From assembly GCF_003977755.1 (NCBI RefSeq), contig NZ_RQWN01000002.1, positions 806,001 to 870,000 of the forward strand: a DNA stretch of 64,000 nt, given 5' to 3'. The DNA is from Haloterrigena salifodinae. GTDB taxonomy: Archaea > Halobacteriota > Halobacteria > Halobacteriales > Natrialbaceae. Below are positions 8,817 to 16,896 of the stretch, one piece after another (the first letter of the stretch is position 1; each line of letters begins with the position of its first letter). The notes under the pieces were generated by a model, which worked only from the letters and a program-made list of their open reading frames with translations, was not told the DNA's origin and did not search any database. The position numbers were made by a program, and so were the translations under genes.

Positions 8817-8894
8817 ATGACGAGTTTCGGTGACGCGATCGACGCTCGAGGACAGCGCCGCGCACGCGCACTCCCGGCGCGTGATCGGCCATGA
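8817..8894 (+). other. Possible 25-codon upstream frame coupled to the flavoprotein
   Basis: An ATG frame of 25 codons (MTSFGDAIDARGQ and a basic tail) ends in the TGA of an ATGA overlap with the start of the oxidoreductase gene at 8891. A TATA-like box stands at leaderless spacing before it. The overlap would allow ribosomes finishing this frame to reinitiate on the oxidoreductase. The peptide has no recognised motif, so this is a candidate leader peptide rather than an established gene. Confidence 0.35.
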
Positions 8895-10078
8895 CCGACA
8901 TCGACGACGATCCGGAGATCGCGGTCGGCGCCGACGCCTTCACCCAGGCGGGCGCCGGCCTCGAGGTCGCCGTCGTCGGCGGCGGCGCCGTCGGCGCGAC
9001 GACAGCCTACGATCTCGCCCGCGAGGGCGCCGACGTAACGCTCTACGAGAAGGATCAGATCGCGAGCGGCTCGAGCGGCCGTGCGGCGGGAATCTGTTAC
9101 GACGCCTTCGCCGATCCGCTCGACGCCGAGATCGCCAGCGACGCGATCGAACGCTTTCGGTCGCTCTCGGGCGACGAAACCTTCCCGTTCGTCGAGTGTC
9201 CCTACGTCTGGCTCGCCCGCGAGGGCGATGCGGAACGCGCCGACGCCATCCGCGATCAGGTCGAGCGAATGCAGGAAAACGGCGTCGTCGCCCTAGAGGC
9301 CGACGGCGACGCGCTCGCGGACCGCTTCGACGCGCTCCGAACCGACGACGTCGCCGTTGCCGGCATCGCCGGCGGGGCGGGCTACAGCGATCCCGCGACA
9401 TACACCGCCTGTCTGGCCGCCGCGGCCGACGGCGCGGGCGCGACGCTCGCCCCCGAAACGCCCGTCGAGGTGGCGACCGATCCCGCGCGGATCGTCCTCG
9501 AGGACGGCACCGAACGCGAGGTCGACGCGGTCGTCGTGGCCGCCGGCGCCCACACGAAGCAACTGCTGGCGGACGCCGGACTCTCGATCGCAATGAAGCC
9601 CTACCGCGTGCAGGCGCTGGTCGCCGACGCCGACGTCGACGAGCCGATATGTTACGACGCGAGCGACTCCTTTTATCTACGGCCCCACCCCGACGGCCTC
9701 CTCGCGGGCGACGGCACGGAGTACGTCGAGGGCGACCCCGACGACTACGACCGCGATGCCGATCCGGACTTCGCCGACGACCTGCTCGAGCGCGTTCGCC
9801 ACCGGCTTCCCGACGCCGACCTCGAACTCGAGCGGGCCTGGGCCGGCCTCTGTACGGCGACGCCCGACCGCGATCCGCTGGTCGGCGAACTCGAGGACGG
9901 GATCTACGTCGCGACGGGGTTCCAGGGCCACGGCTTCATGCGCGCGCCGGCGATCGGACAGCGACTCGCAGAACAGGTGGTCGGTGGCGAGGGGATCGAC
10001 GCGTTCGATCCGACCCGGTTCGACGGCGACGAGTCGTTCGAGATCGTCGACGGGATGGCGGTCGAGTCGGAGAACTGA
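8891..10078 (+). CDS. FAD-dependent oxidoreductase, D-amino acid oxidase (DAO) fold
   Basis: A 395-residue flavoprotein. The Rossmann motif VVGGGAVGATTAYDLAREG with the acidic end ADVTLYEKD lies at about residues 25-50, followed by SGSSGRAAG, the second FAD contact. The C-terminus has the DRDPLVGELEDGIYVATGF and GHGFMRAPAIG segments of the sarcosine/glycine oxidase group, which close over FAD and substrate. Such enzymes oxidise the C-N bond of small secondary or primary amines. The exact substrate cannot be read, and no partner subunits are adjacent. It is convergent with hsp20, with one base between them. Confidence 0.85.
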   Translation: MTDIDDDPEIAVGADAFTQAGAGLEVAVVGGGAVGATTAYDLAREGADVTLYEKDQIASGSSGRAAGICYDAFADPLDAEIASDAIERFRSLSGDETFPFVECPYVWLAREGDAERADAIRDQVERMQENGVVALEADGDALADRFDALRTDDVAVAGIAGGAGYSDPATYTACLAAAADGAGATLAPETPVEVATDPARIVLEDGTEREVDAVVVAAGAHTKQLLADAGLSIAMKPYRVQALVADADVDEPICYDASDSFYLRPHPDGLLAGDGTEYVEGDPDDYDRDADPDFADDLLERVRHRLPDADLELERAWAGLCTATPDRDPLVGELEDGIYVATGFQGHGFMRAPAIGQRLAEQVVGGEGIDAFDPTRFDGDESFEIVDGMAVESEN

Positions 10079-10079
10079 G

Positions 10080-10514
10080 TCAGTCGTCGGCGGTGAGTTC
10101 GCCCGGTTCGGTGGCGTCCGTCGCGTCGCCATCGACGGCGACGTCCTTCGGGATATCGATCCGCAGCGTGCCGGCTTCGGTCAGCGTCGCCGTTCCAGAG
10201 TCGGGGTCGACGACCGCGTCGTCGGGTAACTCCGCTTCGCCGTCGAGTTCCATCCCGCGACCCGGGAACCGCATCTCGTAGCCCTCGTGGTACTGGCGGA
10301 ACCGATCGATCTGGATCTTGACGTTGCCGCCGAGATACCGAACCTGGACGTCGTCGGGTTCGGCGCCCGGCGCGTCGAAAACGACTCGGTAGGCGGTCTC
10401 GGTTTCGAGCACGTCGACGGGGAGCGTGCGATGGTTCTGGACGTGTCCGCTCGCGCGACCGACCTGTCGGTAGAGGACGCTACCGACTGATTTGCGGAGA
10501 TCACTTAGACCCAC
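10080..10514 (-). CDS. Hsp20/alpha-crystallin family small heat shock protein
   Basis: A 144-residue protein with an alpha-crystallin domain. It contains LPVDVLETETAYRVVFDAPG at about residues 30-49, VKIQIDRF near 70 and the conserved closing strand GTATLTEAGTLRIDIPK near 110-130. It should act as an ATP-independent holdase. The start is GTG at 10514: a good ribosome-binding sequence (gaggtga, 10521-10527) sits six bases upstream, and there is no ATG nearby. The C-terminal I-x-I anchor is replaced by an acidic tail (ATEPGELTADD). Confidence 0.88.
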   Translation of the reverse strand: MGLSDLRKSVGSVLYRQVGRASGHVQNHRTLPVDVLETETAYRVVFDAPGAEPDDVQVRYLGGNVKIQIDRFRQYHEGYEMRFPGRGMELDGEAELPDDAVVDPDSGTATLTEAGTLRIDIPKDVAVDGDATDATEPGELTADD

Positions 10515-10520
10515 GGTGAC

Positions 10521-10527
10521 TCACCTC
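10521..10527 (-). promoter_or_regulatory. Ribosome-binding site deciding the hsp20 GTG start
   Basis: On the minus strand the sequence gaggtga lies six bases before the GTG at 10514 and is complementary to the 16S rRNA 3' end. It implies a leadered mRNA, in contrast to the many leaderless genes in this window. Confidence 0.55.
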
Positions 10528-10680
10528 TGAGGGCGCCTGGAGCGACGACAGGGACCTGGACGTACGTCGAGGACATGGCTCACCAACGGTTACACGATCG
10601 GCATTCATATCTCTTTTGATGGTTCAAAATAAACGTCAGACGGCGTCGGGGTTGACCGTCGCTGGCGGGGCCCCGTCACG

Positions 10681-10839
10681 CTACAGTTCGACCTTCTCGA
10701 GGCAGTCCGTCCCCCCGCAGACCGGGCAGGCGAGGTCGGTCACCTCGAGGTCGTCGGGGACGTCGTACGTGTAGTGGTTCTCGAAAATGTCGAGAAAACA
10801 ATCCTCCGCGGTGCAGACGATCTCCTCGGTCGGTGGCAT
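10681..10839 (-). CDS. 52-residue zinc-binding microprotein (DUF7559-like)
   Basis: The frame starts MPPTEEIVCTAEDCFLDIFE and ends LACPVCGGTDCLEKVEL. Four to five cysteines form C-x4-C near the N-terminus and CPVCGGTDC near the C-terminus, a zinc ribbon built around an HYTYDVPDD centre. I recall a haloarchaeal family DUF7559 with this pattern. The open frame extends upstream without cysteines and with a basic composition, so the internal ATG is the likely start. Function unknown. Confidence 0.78.
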   Translation of the reverse strand: MPPTEEIVCTAEDCFLDIFENHYTYDVPDDLEVTDLACPVCGGTDCLEKVEL

Positions 10840-10980
10840 ACCCGGTACTAGCGTCACGACGACTATCAACGTCGGGGTTGCGGCACTACAGCACGGACGT
10901 CGTCGGGTTCGTGTTCCGTGGGTACCGCGGCACGACACGGGTGTCCGCCGTCTCGACCGGGCGTTCGCGTCGAACGGCGA

Positions 10981-11709
10981 TTAGGAGTCGCTCAACGAAC
11001 GGAGAGACGAGACGATCTCGTCGATTCGATCGGGATCGTACGTCCAGAACCCGTAATACCGATCGGGTTCGCGTTCTTCGGCGAGCAGTCCGCATTTACG
11101 CAGATCGCTTCCGCCGCCGTCGAAGATCACGAACCAGAACGCTCCGATCTCACCGCCCGCGTCGGAGACCACGTCGATCCCGTCGGCCATTCGCTCGTCG
11201 TACTCGTCCTCGACGAAGATCGTGATACCGAGGTTACGTTCCCGTACCATCCGTTCGTAGACCGAGACCTGAGAGGCAAGGGCCGCCGAATTCTGAAATC
11301 CGGCGAATAACGTGCCGGCATCGGTCCGCCAGGCGCGCTCTTCAATCTCGCGACTCGTGGCCAGCATCTGCCGTCGATCGTACGAGGTGAACAGCGTGTT
11401 CTCGAGGAACTCAAAGAGATCGGAATACTCGACGTCGGCGTCCTCGAGCGCCCACGGCGGGTGAATCTCCGGAGAGAGTACGGCCCGAAAGTGGTCGATA
11501 CCCAATGCGCCGCGGAACTCGTGGTCCGCGTCTCGAATGATCACGAAGCCACGATCGGCACTCGACGCGCTCGATTCCCGGACCACGCGTGCGTTTCTCG
11601 TCGAGAACTGCTGCTCGAACTCCGCCGCCACTCGATCTCGGTCCGTATGCACCTCGAGGAGCTTCTGCCGCGCTTCGATTTCGTCGATCTGATCGCGAAG
11701 GCCGTTCAT
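10981..11709 (-). CDS. DICT sensory domain protein
   Basis: A 242-residue protein with an N-terminal coiled helix (MNGLRDQIDEIEARQKLLEV). The following domain contains YSDLFEFLENTLFTSYDRRQ, SREIEERAWR, GFQNSAALASQ and a final GFWTYDPDRIDEIVSSLR. These segments match the DICT domain found in diguanylate cyclases and two-component systems; haloarchaea often have it as a stand-alone sensor. The ligand is unknown. It follows the regulator gene at 11714 by four bases, so it is probably the sensor partner of that regulator. Confidence 0.75.
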   Translation of the reverse strand: MNGLRDQIDEIEARQKLLEVHTDRDRVAAEFEQQFSTRNARVVRESSASSADRGFVIIRDADHEFRGALGIDHFRAVLSPEIHPPWALEDADVEYSDLFEFLENTLFTSYDRRQMLATSREIEERAWRTDAGTLFAGFQNSAALASQVSVYERMVRERNLGITIFVEDEYDERMADGIDVVSDAGGEIGAFWFVIFDGGGSDLRKCGLLAEEREPDRYYGFWTYDPDRIDEIVSSLRSLSDS

Positions 11710-11713
11710 CGTA

Positions 11714-12076
11714 TCACGTCTCTTTCTGCAGTAGTTCCCGGAGGACGGCGGGAATCTCGTCCCGCTCGACGGTTCGCGTTTCGCTGTCGAATTCGAGGTA
11801 GCCGGCGGCGTCGAGTTTCGGAAGCACGAGGTGATACAGGCGAAGGCGTATCTCTTCGCGGTCTCCGGGCGTCGCGATAGCGCCCGACTCAGTCGCCGCC
11901 AGTCCGGTCGCCGTGTCCGTGAGCGCGTCGAGGGTCGCGGTCGATTCGTCCGAGAGGTGGCACAGTACGTATCGCGCGTACCGATCCGAGAGCACGTTCA
12001 GGAGAACGTCCGGAGAGGCATCGCTCTCCATCGCTTCGACCGCCTCGAGGACGTCCCGTAGACACGCTTCGTCCAT
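11714..12076 (-). CDS. Winged-helix regulator, DUF7344-like
   Basis: A 120-residue protein. LLNVLSDRYARYVLCHLSDE (about residues 25-44) and the later LYHLVLPKLDAAGYLEFDSE are the N-terminal helix and wing region of the haloarchaeal DUF7344 winged-helix proteins. No metal or ligand site is visible. The downstream DICT gene is four bases away, which suggests a sensor-regulator pair. A TATA-like element at 12101-12110 sits about 28 bases upstream of the ATG. Confidence 0.72.
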   Translation of the reverse strand: MDEACLRDVLEAVEAMESDASPDVLLNVLSDRYARYVLCHLSDESTATLDALTDTATGLAATESGAIATPGDREEIRLRLYHLVLPKLDAAGYLEFDSETRTVERDEIPAVLRELLQKET

Positions 12077-12100
12077 TGATATGAGCTATCACTCTACAAG

Positions 12101-12110
12101 GTAAAATAGC
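12101..12110 (-). promoter_or_regulatory. TATA-like box for the regulator/DICT operon
   Basis: On the minus strand gctattttac lies about 28 bases upstream of the ATG at 12076. Confidence 0.45.
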
Positions 12111-12206
12111 TACGCGAAATATCGGACGGTCTTCGCACCGATCTCCCGTCGGACGGCGGACGCGGTTCGATATCCGAACGCGGAACGAGGTGACCGTGTA
12201 GTCACT

Positions 12207-12214
12207 GTTTTACC
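12207..12214 (+). promoter_or_regulatory. TATA-like box for the radical SAM gene
   Basis: The sequence gttttacc is centred about 27 bases before the ATG at 12237. Confidence 0.45.
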
Positions 12215-12236
12215 CCTTGAGGCGCTACCGATCGGT

Positions 12237-13964
12237 ATGATCGACCCCGAGACGCTGTCGGTGACGATCGTCGACGGCTACGTCGACGAGCCCGCACACT
12301 TCGGGGTGCCGCCGTACATCTCGACGTACCCCCGCTACGCGGCGGGAGCGCTCGTCGACGCGGGGGTCCCCCGCGAACAGATTACGTACCACACGATCGA
12401 TCGGCTCCGCGACGAGCCCGACTACTGGCGGGACGTCGACGAGGCCGACCTCATGATCTATCTGGGCGGGATGACCGTTCCCGGCAAGTACGTCGGCGGC
12501 ACGCCGGCCGAACCCGATGAAGTCCGCAAACTCGCTTGGACCGCCAACGGGACGAGCCTGATGGGCGGCCCCGTCAAGTTCGGCGTCGGCGACGAGAACG
12601 CCGGCGCGACCGAGACCGAGCGCCAGGACCTGGACTTCGATTTCGTCGCCAAGGGCGACGTCGAGGCCGCCGTCTTCGACCTCGTCGAAAGCGGCCTCGA
12701 GGGCTTCAACAACCGGATGCGCGATATCGACGAGGTCTCGCGGTGGGCCCAGGAGGGCGCGTTCATCGTCGAGCAACACCCCAACCACCCCGACCACCTC
12801 ATCGCCGAACTCGAGACCTCCCGCGGGTGCGCGTACCGCTGCTCGTTCTGTACGGAACCGCTGTACGGCAACCCCTCCTTCCGGCCGCCGCCGACGGTCG
12901 TCGGCGAGGTCGACGCCCTCTCGGATTTCGGCGTCAGACACTTCCGGATCGGCCGGCAGGCCGACATCCTTGCCTACGGCGGCGACGGCGAGGCGCCGAA
13001 TCCGGACGCGCTCCGGCAACTCTACAGCGGCATCCGCGAGGTCGCGCCCGACCTCGAGACGCTGCACTTGGACAACATGAACCCGATCACGATCGTCAAC
13101 TGGCCCGAGGAGAGCCGGGAGGGGATCCGGATCATCGCCGAGCACAACACGCCCGGCGACACCGCGGCGTTCGGCCTCGAGTCGGCTGACCCGGTCGTCC
13201 AGGAGGAGAACAACCTCAACGTCAGCGCCGAGGAGTGTTTCGAAGCGGTCAAAATCGTCAACGAGGAGGCCGGCTGGCGACCGGGCGAGGATCCCGCGGA
13301 CGCCCCCACCTTCGGGGACGACGCTCCGCGTCGGCTGCCCAAGCTCCTCCCCGGAATCAACCTCCTCCACGGGCTCAAGGGCGAGCGCGAGGAGACCTAC
13401 GAGCGCAATCGCGAGTTCCTCCAGCGGGTCTACGACGAGGGCTACATGCTCCGGCGGATCAACATCCGGCAGGTGATGTCCTTCGACGGCACCGATATGA
13501 GCGATACGGGGGCCGAGATCGCGAACGAACACAAACAGTTGTTCAAGCGGTACAAGAAGCAGGTCCGCGAGGAGATCGACAATCCGATGCTCGAGCGCGT
13601 CGCCCCGCCGGGCACCGTCCTGCCCGACGTCCACCTCGAGTACCACCAGGACGGGAGGACCTTCGGTCGCCAGCTGGGCACCTACCCGCTGCTGGTCGGC
13701 ATCCCCGGCGAGCGCGAACTCGGCCGAACCGTCGACGTCGCGGTCGTCGACCACGGCTACCGCTCCGTGACCGGCGTCCCCTATCCGCTGGATATAAACG
13801 CCGCCTCGATGGACGAACTCACCGCGATTCCCGGCGTCGGCGACAGCACCGCCGGCGACATCGTCGTCAACCGACCTCACGAGTCGGTCACCGACGCCGA
13901 TCTGGGAACCGAGGTCGACCTCGAGGGGTTCGCGACGACGCGAGCGTTCGAGGGTGCGGACTGA
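12237..13964 (+). CDS. Radical SAM protein with C-terminal helix-hairpin-helix
   Basis: A 575-residue protein. The N-terminal 150 residues resemble a B12-binding-like Rossmann domain (VTIVDGYVDEP, ADLMIYLGGMTVPG) but lack the DxHxxG cobalamin histidine motif. The radical SAM cluster motif is CAYRCSFC (Cys 198, 202 and 205), followed by RIGRQADILAYGGDG and LHLDNMNPITI. The C-terminus carries a helix-hairpin-helix (DINAASMDELTAIPGVGDST), suggesting nucleic acid contact. This combination is known in archaeal radical SAM proteins without an assigned reaction; an RNA modification is a guess. Confidence 0.85.
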   Translation: MIDPETLSVTIVDGYVDEPAHFGVPPYISTYPRYAAGALVDAGVPREQITYHTIDRLRDEPDYWRDVDEADLMIYLGGMTVPGKYVGGTPAEPDEVRKLAWTANGTSLMGGPVKFGVGDENAGATETERQDLDFDFVAKGDVEAAVFDLVESGLEGFNNRMRDIDEVSRWAQEGAFIVEQHPNHPDHLIAELETSRGCAYRCSFCTEPLYGNPSFRPPPTVVGEVDALSDFGVRHFRIGRQADILAYGGDGEAPNPDALRQLYSGIREVAPDLETLHLDNMNPITIVNWPEESREGIRIIAEHNTPGDTAAFGLESADPVVQEENNLNVSAEECFEAVKIVNEEAGWRPGEDPADAPTFGDDAPRRLPKLLPGINLLHGLKGEREETYERNREFLQRVYDEGYMLRRINIRQVMSFDGTDMSDTGAEIANEHKQLFKRYKKQVREEIDNPMLERVAPPGTVLPDVHLEYHQDGRTFGRQLGTYPLLVGIPGERELGRTVDVAVVDHGYRSVTGVPYPLDINAASMDELTAIPGVGDSTAGDIVVNRPHESVTDADLGTEVDLEGFATTRAFEGAD

Positions 13965-14127
13965 CCGGGATCCGAATTCCCCTCCTCGCGACGGTCCGCC
14001 AACTGACGACTGCTCGAGAATAGAGGGCGTTCGACCACGTTTTTTCACCGCCCCACCTGCAAATAACGGCCCGCGGTCGGTAGTTCTATTACGGAGGCGC
14101 TTCAGAGGTGGAATTGAGGGTCTACCT

Positions 14128-14529
14128 GTGGAAATATCTGAAAAACTCCTGTGTCTGTTCAGTGCGGACGTCTCGGCAGAGGAGGACCGATACGTCATCG
14201 AGGTACCACGTCAAGAAGTCGAAACCGGCGACATCGACCCGGAGGAGGTCTACCGCGTCGCGCTCATCTCACGCGAGGAGGACGACGCCGAGGAGTCGAC
14301 GGCACAGCCCCAGACGGCACCGTCGGAACCGCAGCCACCGGTCGACGTCGGCGAAACACGCTACGTCGAAATCGAGGACATCGGCAAACAGGGCGACGGG
14401 ATCGCTCGTGTCGAACGCGGCTACGTCATCATCGTCCCCGGTGCCGACGTCGGCGAACGCGTCAAGGTCGAAGTCTCGGAGGTCAAGTCCAACTTCGCCG
14501 TCGGCGAGATCATCGAGGAGACGTTCTAA
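14128..14529 (+). CDS. TRAM domain protein
   Basis: A 133-residue protein read from GTG at 14128, where VEISEKLLCLFSADV starts; gaggg sits seven bases upstream. The N-terminal 50 residues form a small acidic domain. A Gln/Pro-rich linker follows (SAQPQTAPSEPQPP is similar in kind), and the C-terminal 60 residues form a TRAM domain (YVEIEDIGKQGDGIARVERG, VPGADVGERVKVEVSEVK). TRAM is an OB-like RNA-binding fold, and stand-alone archaeal versions are proposed RNA chaperones. Strong hairpins follow the stop codon immediately. Confidence 0.88.
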   Translation: MEISEKLLCLFSADVSAEEDRYVIEVPRQEVETGDIDPEEVYRVALISREEDDAEESTAQPQTAPSEPQPPVDVGETRYVEIEDIGKQGDGIARVERGYVIIVPGADVGERVKVEVSEVKSNFAVGEIIEETF

Positions 14530-14532
14530 CAA

Positions 14533-14601
14533 CGAACTTTTTTAGCGGGGATATCGGCTGGCGTCGAAGACGCCAGCCACAACCCCCGCCAAAAAACTTC
14601 G
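14533..14601. repeat. Nested inverted repeat after the TRAM gene
   Basis: The outer arms at 14533-14550 and 14584-14601 pair with two mismatches, and each carries a run of six T or A. The inner arms at 14556-14565 and 14569-14578 are a perfect ten-base-pair stem (ggctggcgtc / gacgccagcc) with a GAA loop. Transcribed from the TRAM gene, the structure would act as a terminator-like hairpin. Because both arms carry the homopolymer, it could work in both directions. Confidence 0.75.
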
Positions 14602-14612
14602 ATGAAAAAATA

Positions 14613-14662
14613 CCGAGCGCGCCGACGGCGCACTCGGCGTAACGGCGCGCAAAGCGCGCCGT
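14613..14662. repeat. Two further GC-rich hairpins
   Basis: The segment 14613-14637 can form a stem with ten of eleven pairs around a GAC loop. The segment 14642-14662 is a perfect nine-base-pair stem (acggcgcgc / gcgcgccgt) with an AAA loop. A weaker six-pair stem lies at 14712-14730. With the nested repeat upstream they make a cluster of hairpins in about 130 bases, without a reading frame I would trust. Confidence 0.65.
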
Positions 14663-14894
14663 ATGCTGGCGCTCGCTCGCGGTTGCAAATAGTTCGTTTG
14701 CGGTGGCACGTGCTGTCGGTCGATGACAGCGCGCGAGGTCATCGCGAGCGCTGCGAGCGAATCGGTTAGGGAGCGTGTGACGATTACCCGTTGCTACGAT
14801 AGCAAATGCTCTAATTTGGTCCTGTTGAAACTCTATCAATTCGCCGCTTTCCCCGCTGGAATAGCCTTGGGAAGATGTACGAATATATCGGCTG
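14663..14894. other. Non-coding, less GC-rich stretch, possible insertion-element scar
   Basis: No convincing gene is present. The composition changes from GC-rich to AT-rich across this stretch. The segment ggtcctgttgaaac at about 14818-14831 resembles the terminal repeats I recall for haloarchaeal IS6-type elements, but no matching second end or transposase is present. It may be a relic end or simply intergenic sequence. Confidence 0.3.
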
Positions 14895-14902
14895 AGTTTA
14901 TT
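14895..14902 (+). promoter_or_regulatory. TATA-like box for the 14926 gene
   Basis: The sequence agtttatt is centred about 27 bases before the ATG at 14926. Confidence 0.4.
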
Positions 14903-14925
14903 GCAATCGAAGTCGATGCGACGAT

Positions 14926-15153
14926 ATGGAGCCGTCATTTAGACGCGACTCGCTCGTTTTTATCGGCCTCTACGTAACAGGGTTCGTAGCTGTCGGCGCT
15001 CTCCGAGCGGTGTTGCTCGAACGTACCCCCTCCGTGTATCTTCGCGGTTTATTCACGGATCCCATCTGGCTATTCCACTCTGCGCTACTGATAGCCATCT
15101 GGTTTTTGATGTATCCGAGATACCAACGGATCTACGAGAGACGAACGAGCTAA
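14926..15153 (+). CDS. Small two-helix membrane protein
   Basis: A 75-residue protein with two hydrophobic helices (about residues 10-28 and 46-63, IWLFHSALLIAIWFLMYP) and a basic C-terminus (RYQRIYERRTS). The base composition is clearly less GC-rich than most genes here, suggesting a foreign or relaxed origin. A TATA-like box at leaderless distance supports expression. No family recognised. Confidence 0.5.
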   Translation: MEPSFRRDSLVFIGLYVTGFVAVGALRAVLLERTPSVYLRGLFTDPIWLFHSALLIAIWFLMYPRYQRIYERRTS

Positions 15154-15297
15154 TTCATCGCTGCTCCGGCGGCTACTCGACCTGTATCTACCAACCAACT
15201 TCGCTAGTCCCGACAACGGCTGTGGATTTCAACACTTCCAGTTCCCGTTCAGTCTCGTTGGTTCGCGTACGGCAGATAACTGCGTCTTCGCCGATTA

Positions 15298-16062
15298 CTA
15301 CGCCGGAATTGTCTCCCGGAACGTCTCCGGATCGTCGTGGAAACAGTCGCCGACGACGATGGCGTCCGCACCGGCCTCGAGGATCTCCGTCGCTTTCGCC
15401 CGACTATCGATCCCGCCGCCGTAGAACAGCGCCGTCTCCTCGAGGTAGCGCGCGGCGGCTTCGACGTCCGCGGGGCCGCCGTAGGTGCCCGAGTACTCGA
15501 TGTAGAAGATCGGAAAGCTATAGAAGGTCTCCGTCGCCAGCGCCGCGCCGGCGACCTGCTCGGGCGAGTAGGTCGCCTCGACGCCGGAGGTCGCCGCCGC
15601 CGTGGACTCGAGGTGCTGAATTACGTACCCCTCTCCGACGACGTTCGTGGCGAGGTCCGCGACCGCGTCGGCCCCCTTCGAGGAAATCAGATCGCCGACG
15701 ACCGGAAGGCTCGCGCCGAGGAGGGCCTCGGGTTTGCTCCCGACCTCGGTAAAGAGGTCGACGTGTTTCCCCACGAAGTGTTCCCGATCGCCGTTGTAGA
15801 CCGCCGGAACGGACAGGTAGTCCGCCGCCTCGATCGTCGATTTGGAGACGTGACTCGAACTGTACGGTTCCTGAAAGACGGGGAGCGAGGGGACGGCGTC
15901 GTCGATCGCCGCAATCGCCTCGAGCGTGTTGGCCTCGGTGACGTCGTCGGAGCCGCCGACGAGCACCAGGTCGGTCCCCTCGAGAACGCTGAGATCAGCC
16001 GGTAGGGACTTGGCCGGGTCGATTTTCGTAACATGAGTGATCCCGTCCCAATCGATGTCCAT
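15298..16062 (-). CDS. Phosphoglycerol geranylgeranyltransferase (GGGP synthase) paralog
   Basis: A 254-residue TIM-barrel protein starting MDIDWDGITHVTKIDP; a TTG nine codons upstream is in frame but less likely. It has the family signatures ITHVTKIDPAK at the first strand, DLVLVGGSDDVTE near 35, the phosphate-binding YIEYSGTYGGP near 170 and LFYGGGIDSRAKA near 200. The enzyme joins geranylgeranyl diphosphate to sn-glycerol-1-phosphate, the first ether-bond step of archaeal lipids. The gene is followed on its strand by no other lipid gene. The family call is firm; whether it is the main or a second copy is not known. Confidence 0.88.
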   Translation of the reverse strand: MDIDWDGITHVTKIDPAKSLPADLSVLEGTDLVLVGGSDDVTEANTLEAIAAIDDAVPSLPVFQEPYSSSHVSKSTIEAADYLSVPAVYNGDREHFVGKHVDLFTEVGSKPEALLGASLPVVGDLISSKGADAVADLATNVVGEGYVIQHLESTAAATSGVEATYSPEQVAGAALATETFYSFPIFYIEYSGTYGGPADVEAAARYLEETALFYGGGIDSRAKATEILEAGADAIVVGDCFHDDPETFRETIPA

Positions 16063-16140
16063 GCCGGTCCCTTCGAACAACCGGGTCAATTTCCTATCGG
16101 TTCGCGCCGGACGACGAGCGCGCGATTGCGGCGACCGCGC

Positions 16141-16815
16141 TCACTCCTCGAGGGGCGTCCCGTCGATCCGTTTGGCTCCCTCGGAATCGTGGACGACCAC
16201 CTCGCCGGGGTCGGGATCGGCGGGTGCGTACTCGTCCCGGACGGCGATGGCCTCCTCGAGTTCCCGGACGGCGCGTTCCTTCAGCGCGCGAGCCAGGTCC
16301 TCGGCGTCCGCGCGGGAGATGTCCCGGCCCAGACCCTCGCACTCGTGGGCGCGGACGACGCCCTCCTCGTCGACGGCTTCGCCCATCGGCTGGCTCGTTC
16401 CGGCCAAGGCGACGCTGAAGGGGTAGGTCCGGCAGATCAGCGGTCGATCGTCGTGGGCGACGCAGGCGCCCGTCCCCGACTCGTCTTCCTCGTAGAAGGT
16501 GCAGTCGCCGCAGTCGTCGGTCTGGAGCGCCCACTCAAAGGTCTCGCCCTCGAGGTCGCCGTCCTCGGTCGCCGAGAGTCCGTACGGCATCGGCCGGGCG
16601 ACGTCGCGCCAGTCGTAGTCGCCGTCGTATTCATCGCTCTCCTCGAGTTCCCGTACCTCGTCGGGGAAAACGGTCGCCGTGTGGTCGTCCTCGTCTTCGC
16701 CCGTACAGCAGGCACCACAGCGGGTACACTCGAAGCCAATCGATTCGATGGCGTCCGCGAGGTCGTCGGTGTCCAGCGCGCGGGCCTCCTCGAGTTCGGC
16801 TTCAAGCGATTGCAC
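16141..16815 (-). CDS. YkgJ family cysteine cluster protein
   Basis: A 224-residue protein with FECTRCGACCTG at about residues 28-39, DDCGDCTFYEED near 100 and the typical ACVAHDDRPLICRTYPF near 117-133. These are the cysteine groups of YkgJ proteins, which bind zinc or an iron-sulfur cluster and have no agreed function. The best start is GTG (protein MQSLEAELEEAR). It lies 78 bases before the GGGP synthase paralog and 81 after the metallo-hydrolase on the same strand, so a loose operon is possible. Confidence 0.88.
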   Translation of the reverse strand: MQSLEAELEEARALDTDDLADAIESIGFECTRCGACCTGEDEDDHTATVFPDEVRELEESDEYDGDYDWRDVARPMPYGLSATEDGDLEGETFEWALQTDDCGDCTFYEEDESGTGACVAHDDRPLICRTYPFSVALAGTSQPMGEAVDEEGVVRAHECEGLGRDISRADAEDLARALKERAVRELEEAIAVRDEYAPADPDPGEVVVHDSEGAKRIDGTPLEE

Positions 16816-16896
16816 ACCCGAGTGTCGTCGCCGGCGCGGAAAAGTCAGTCGCTCCTCGAGTCCGGATCCGGATCCGAATCCGGGTCCGTACCGAGT

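Noticed and set aside
12225-14198. Very long open frame antisense to the radical SAM gene
   Set aside because: It mirrors the GC-rich codon pattern of the opposite strand. The radical SAM frame has the CxxxCxxC motif and a helix-hairpin-helix, while the antisense frame has no motif.
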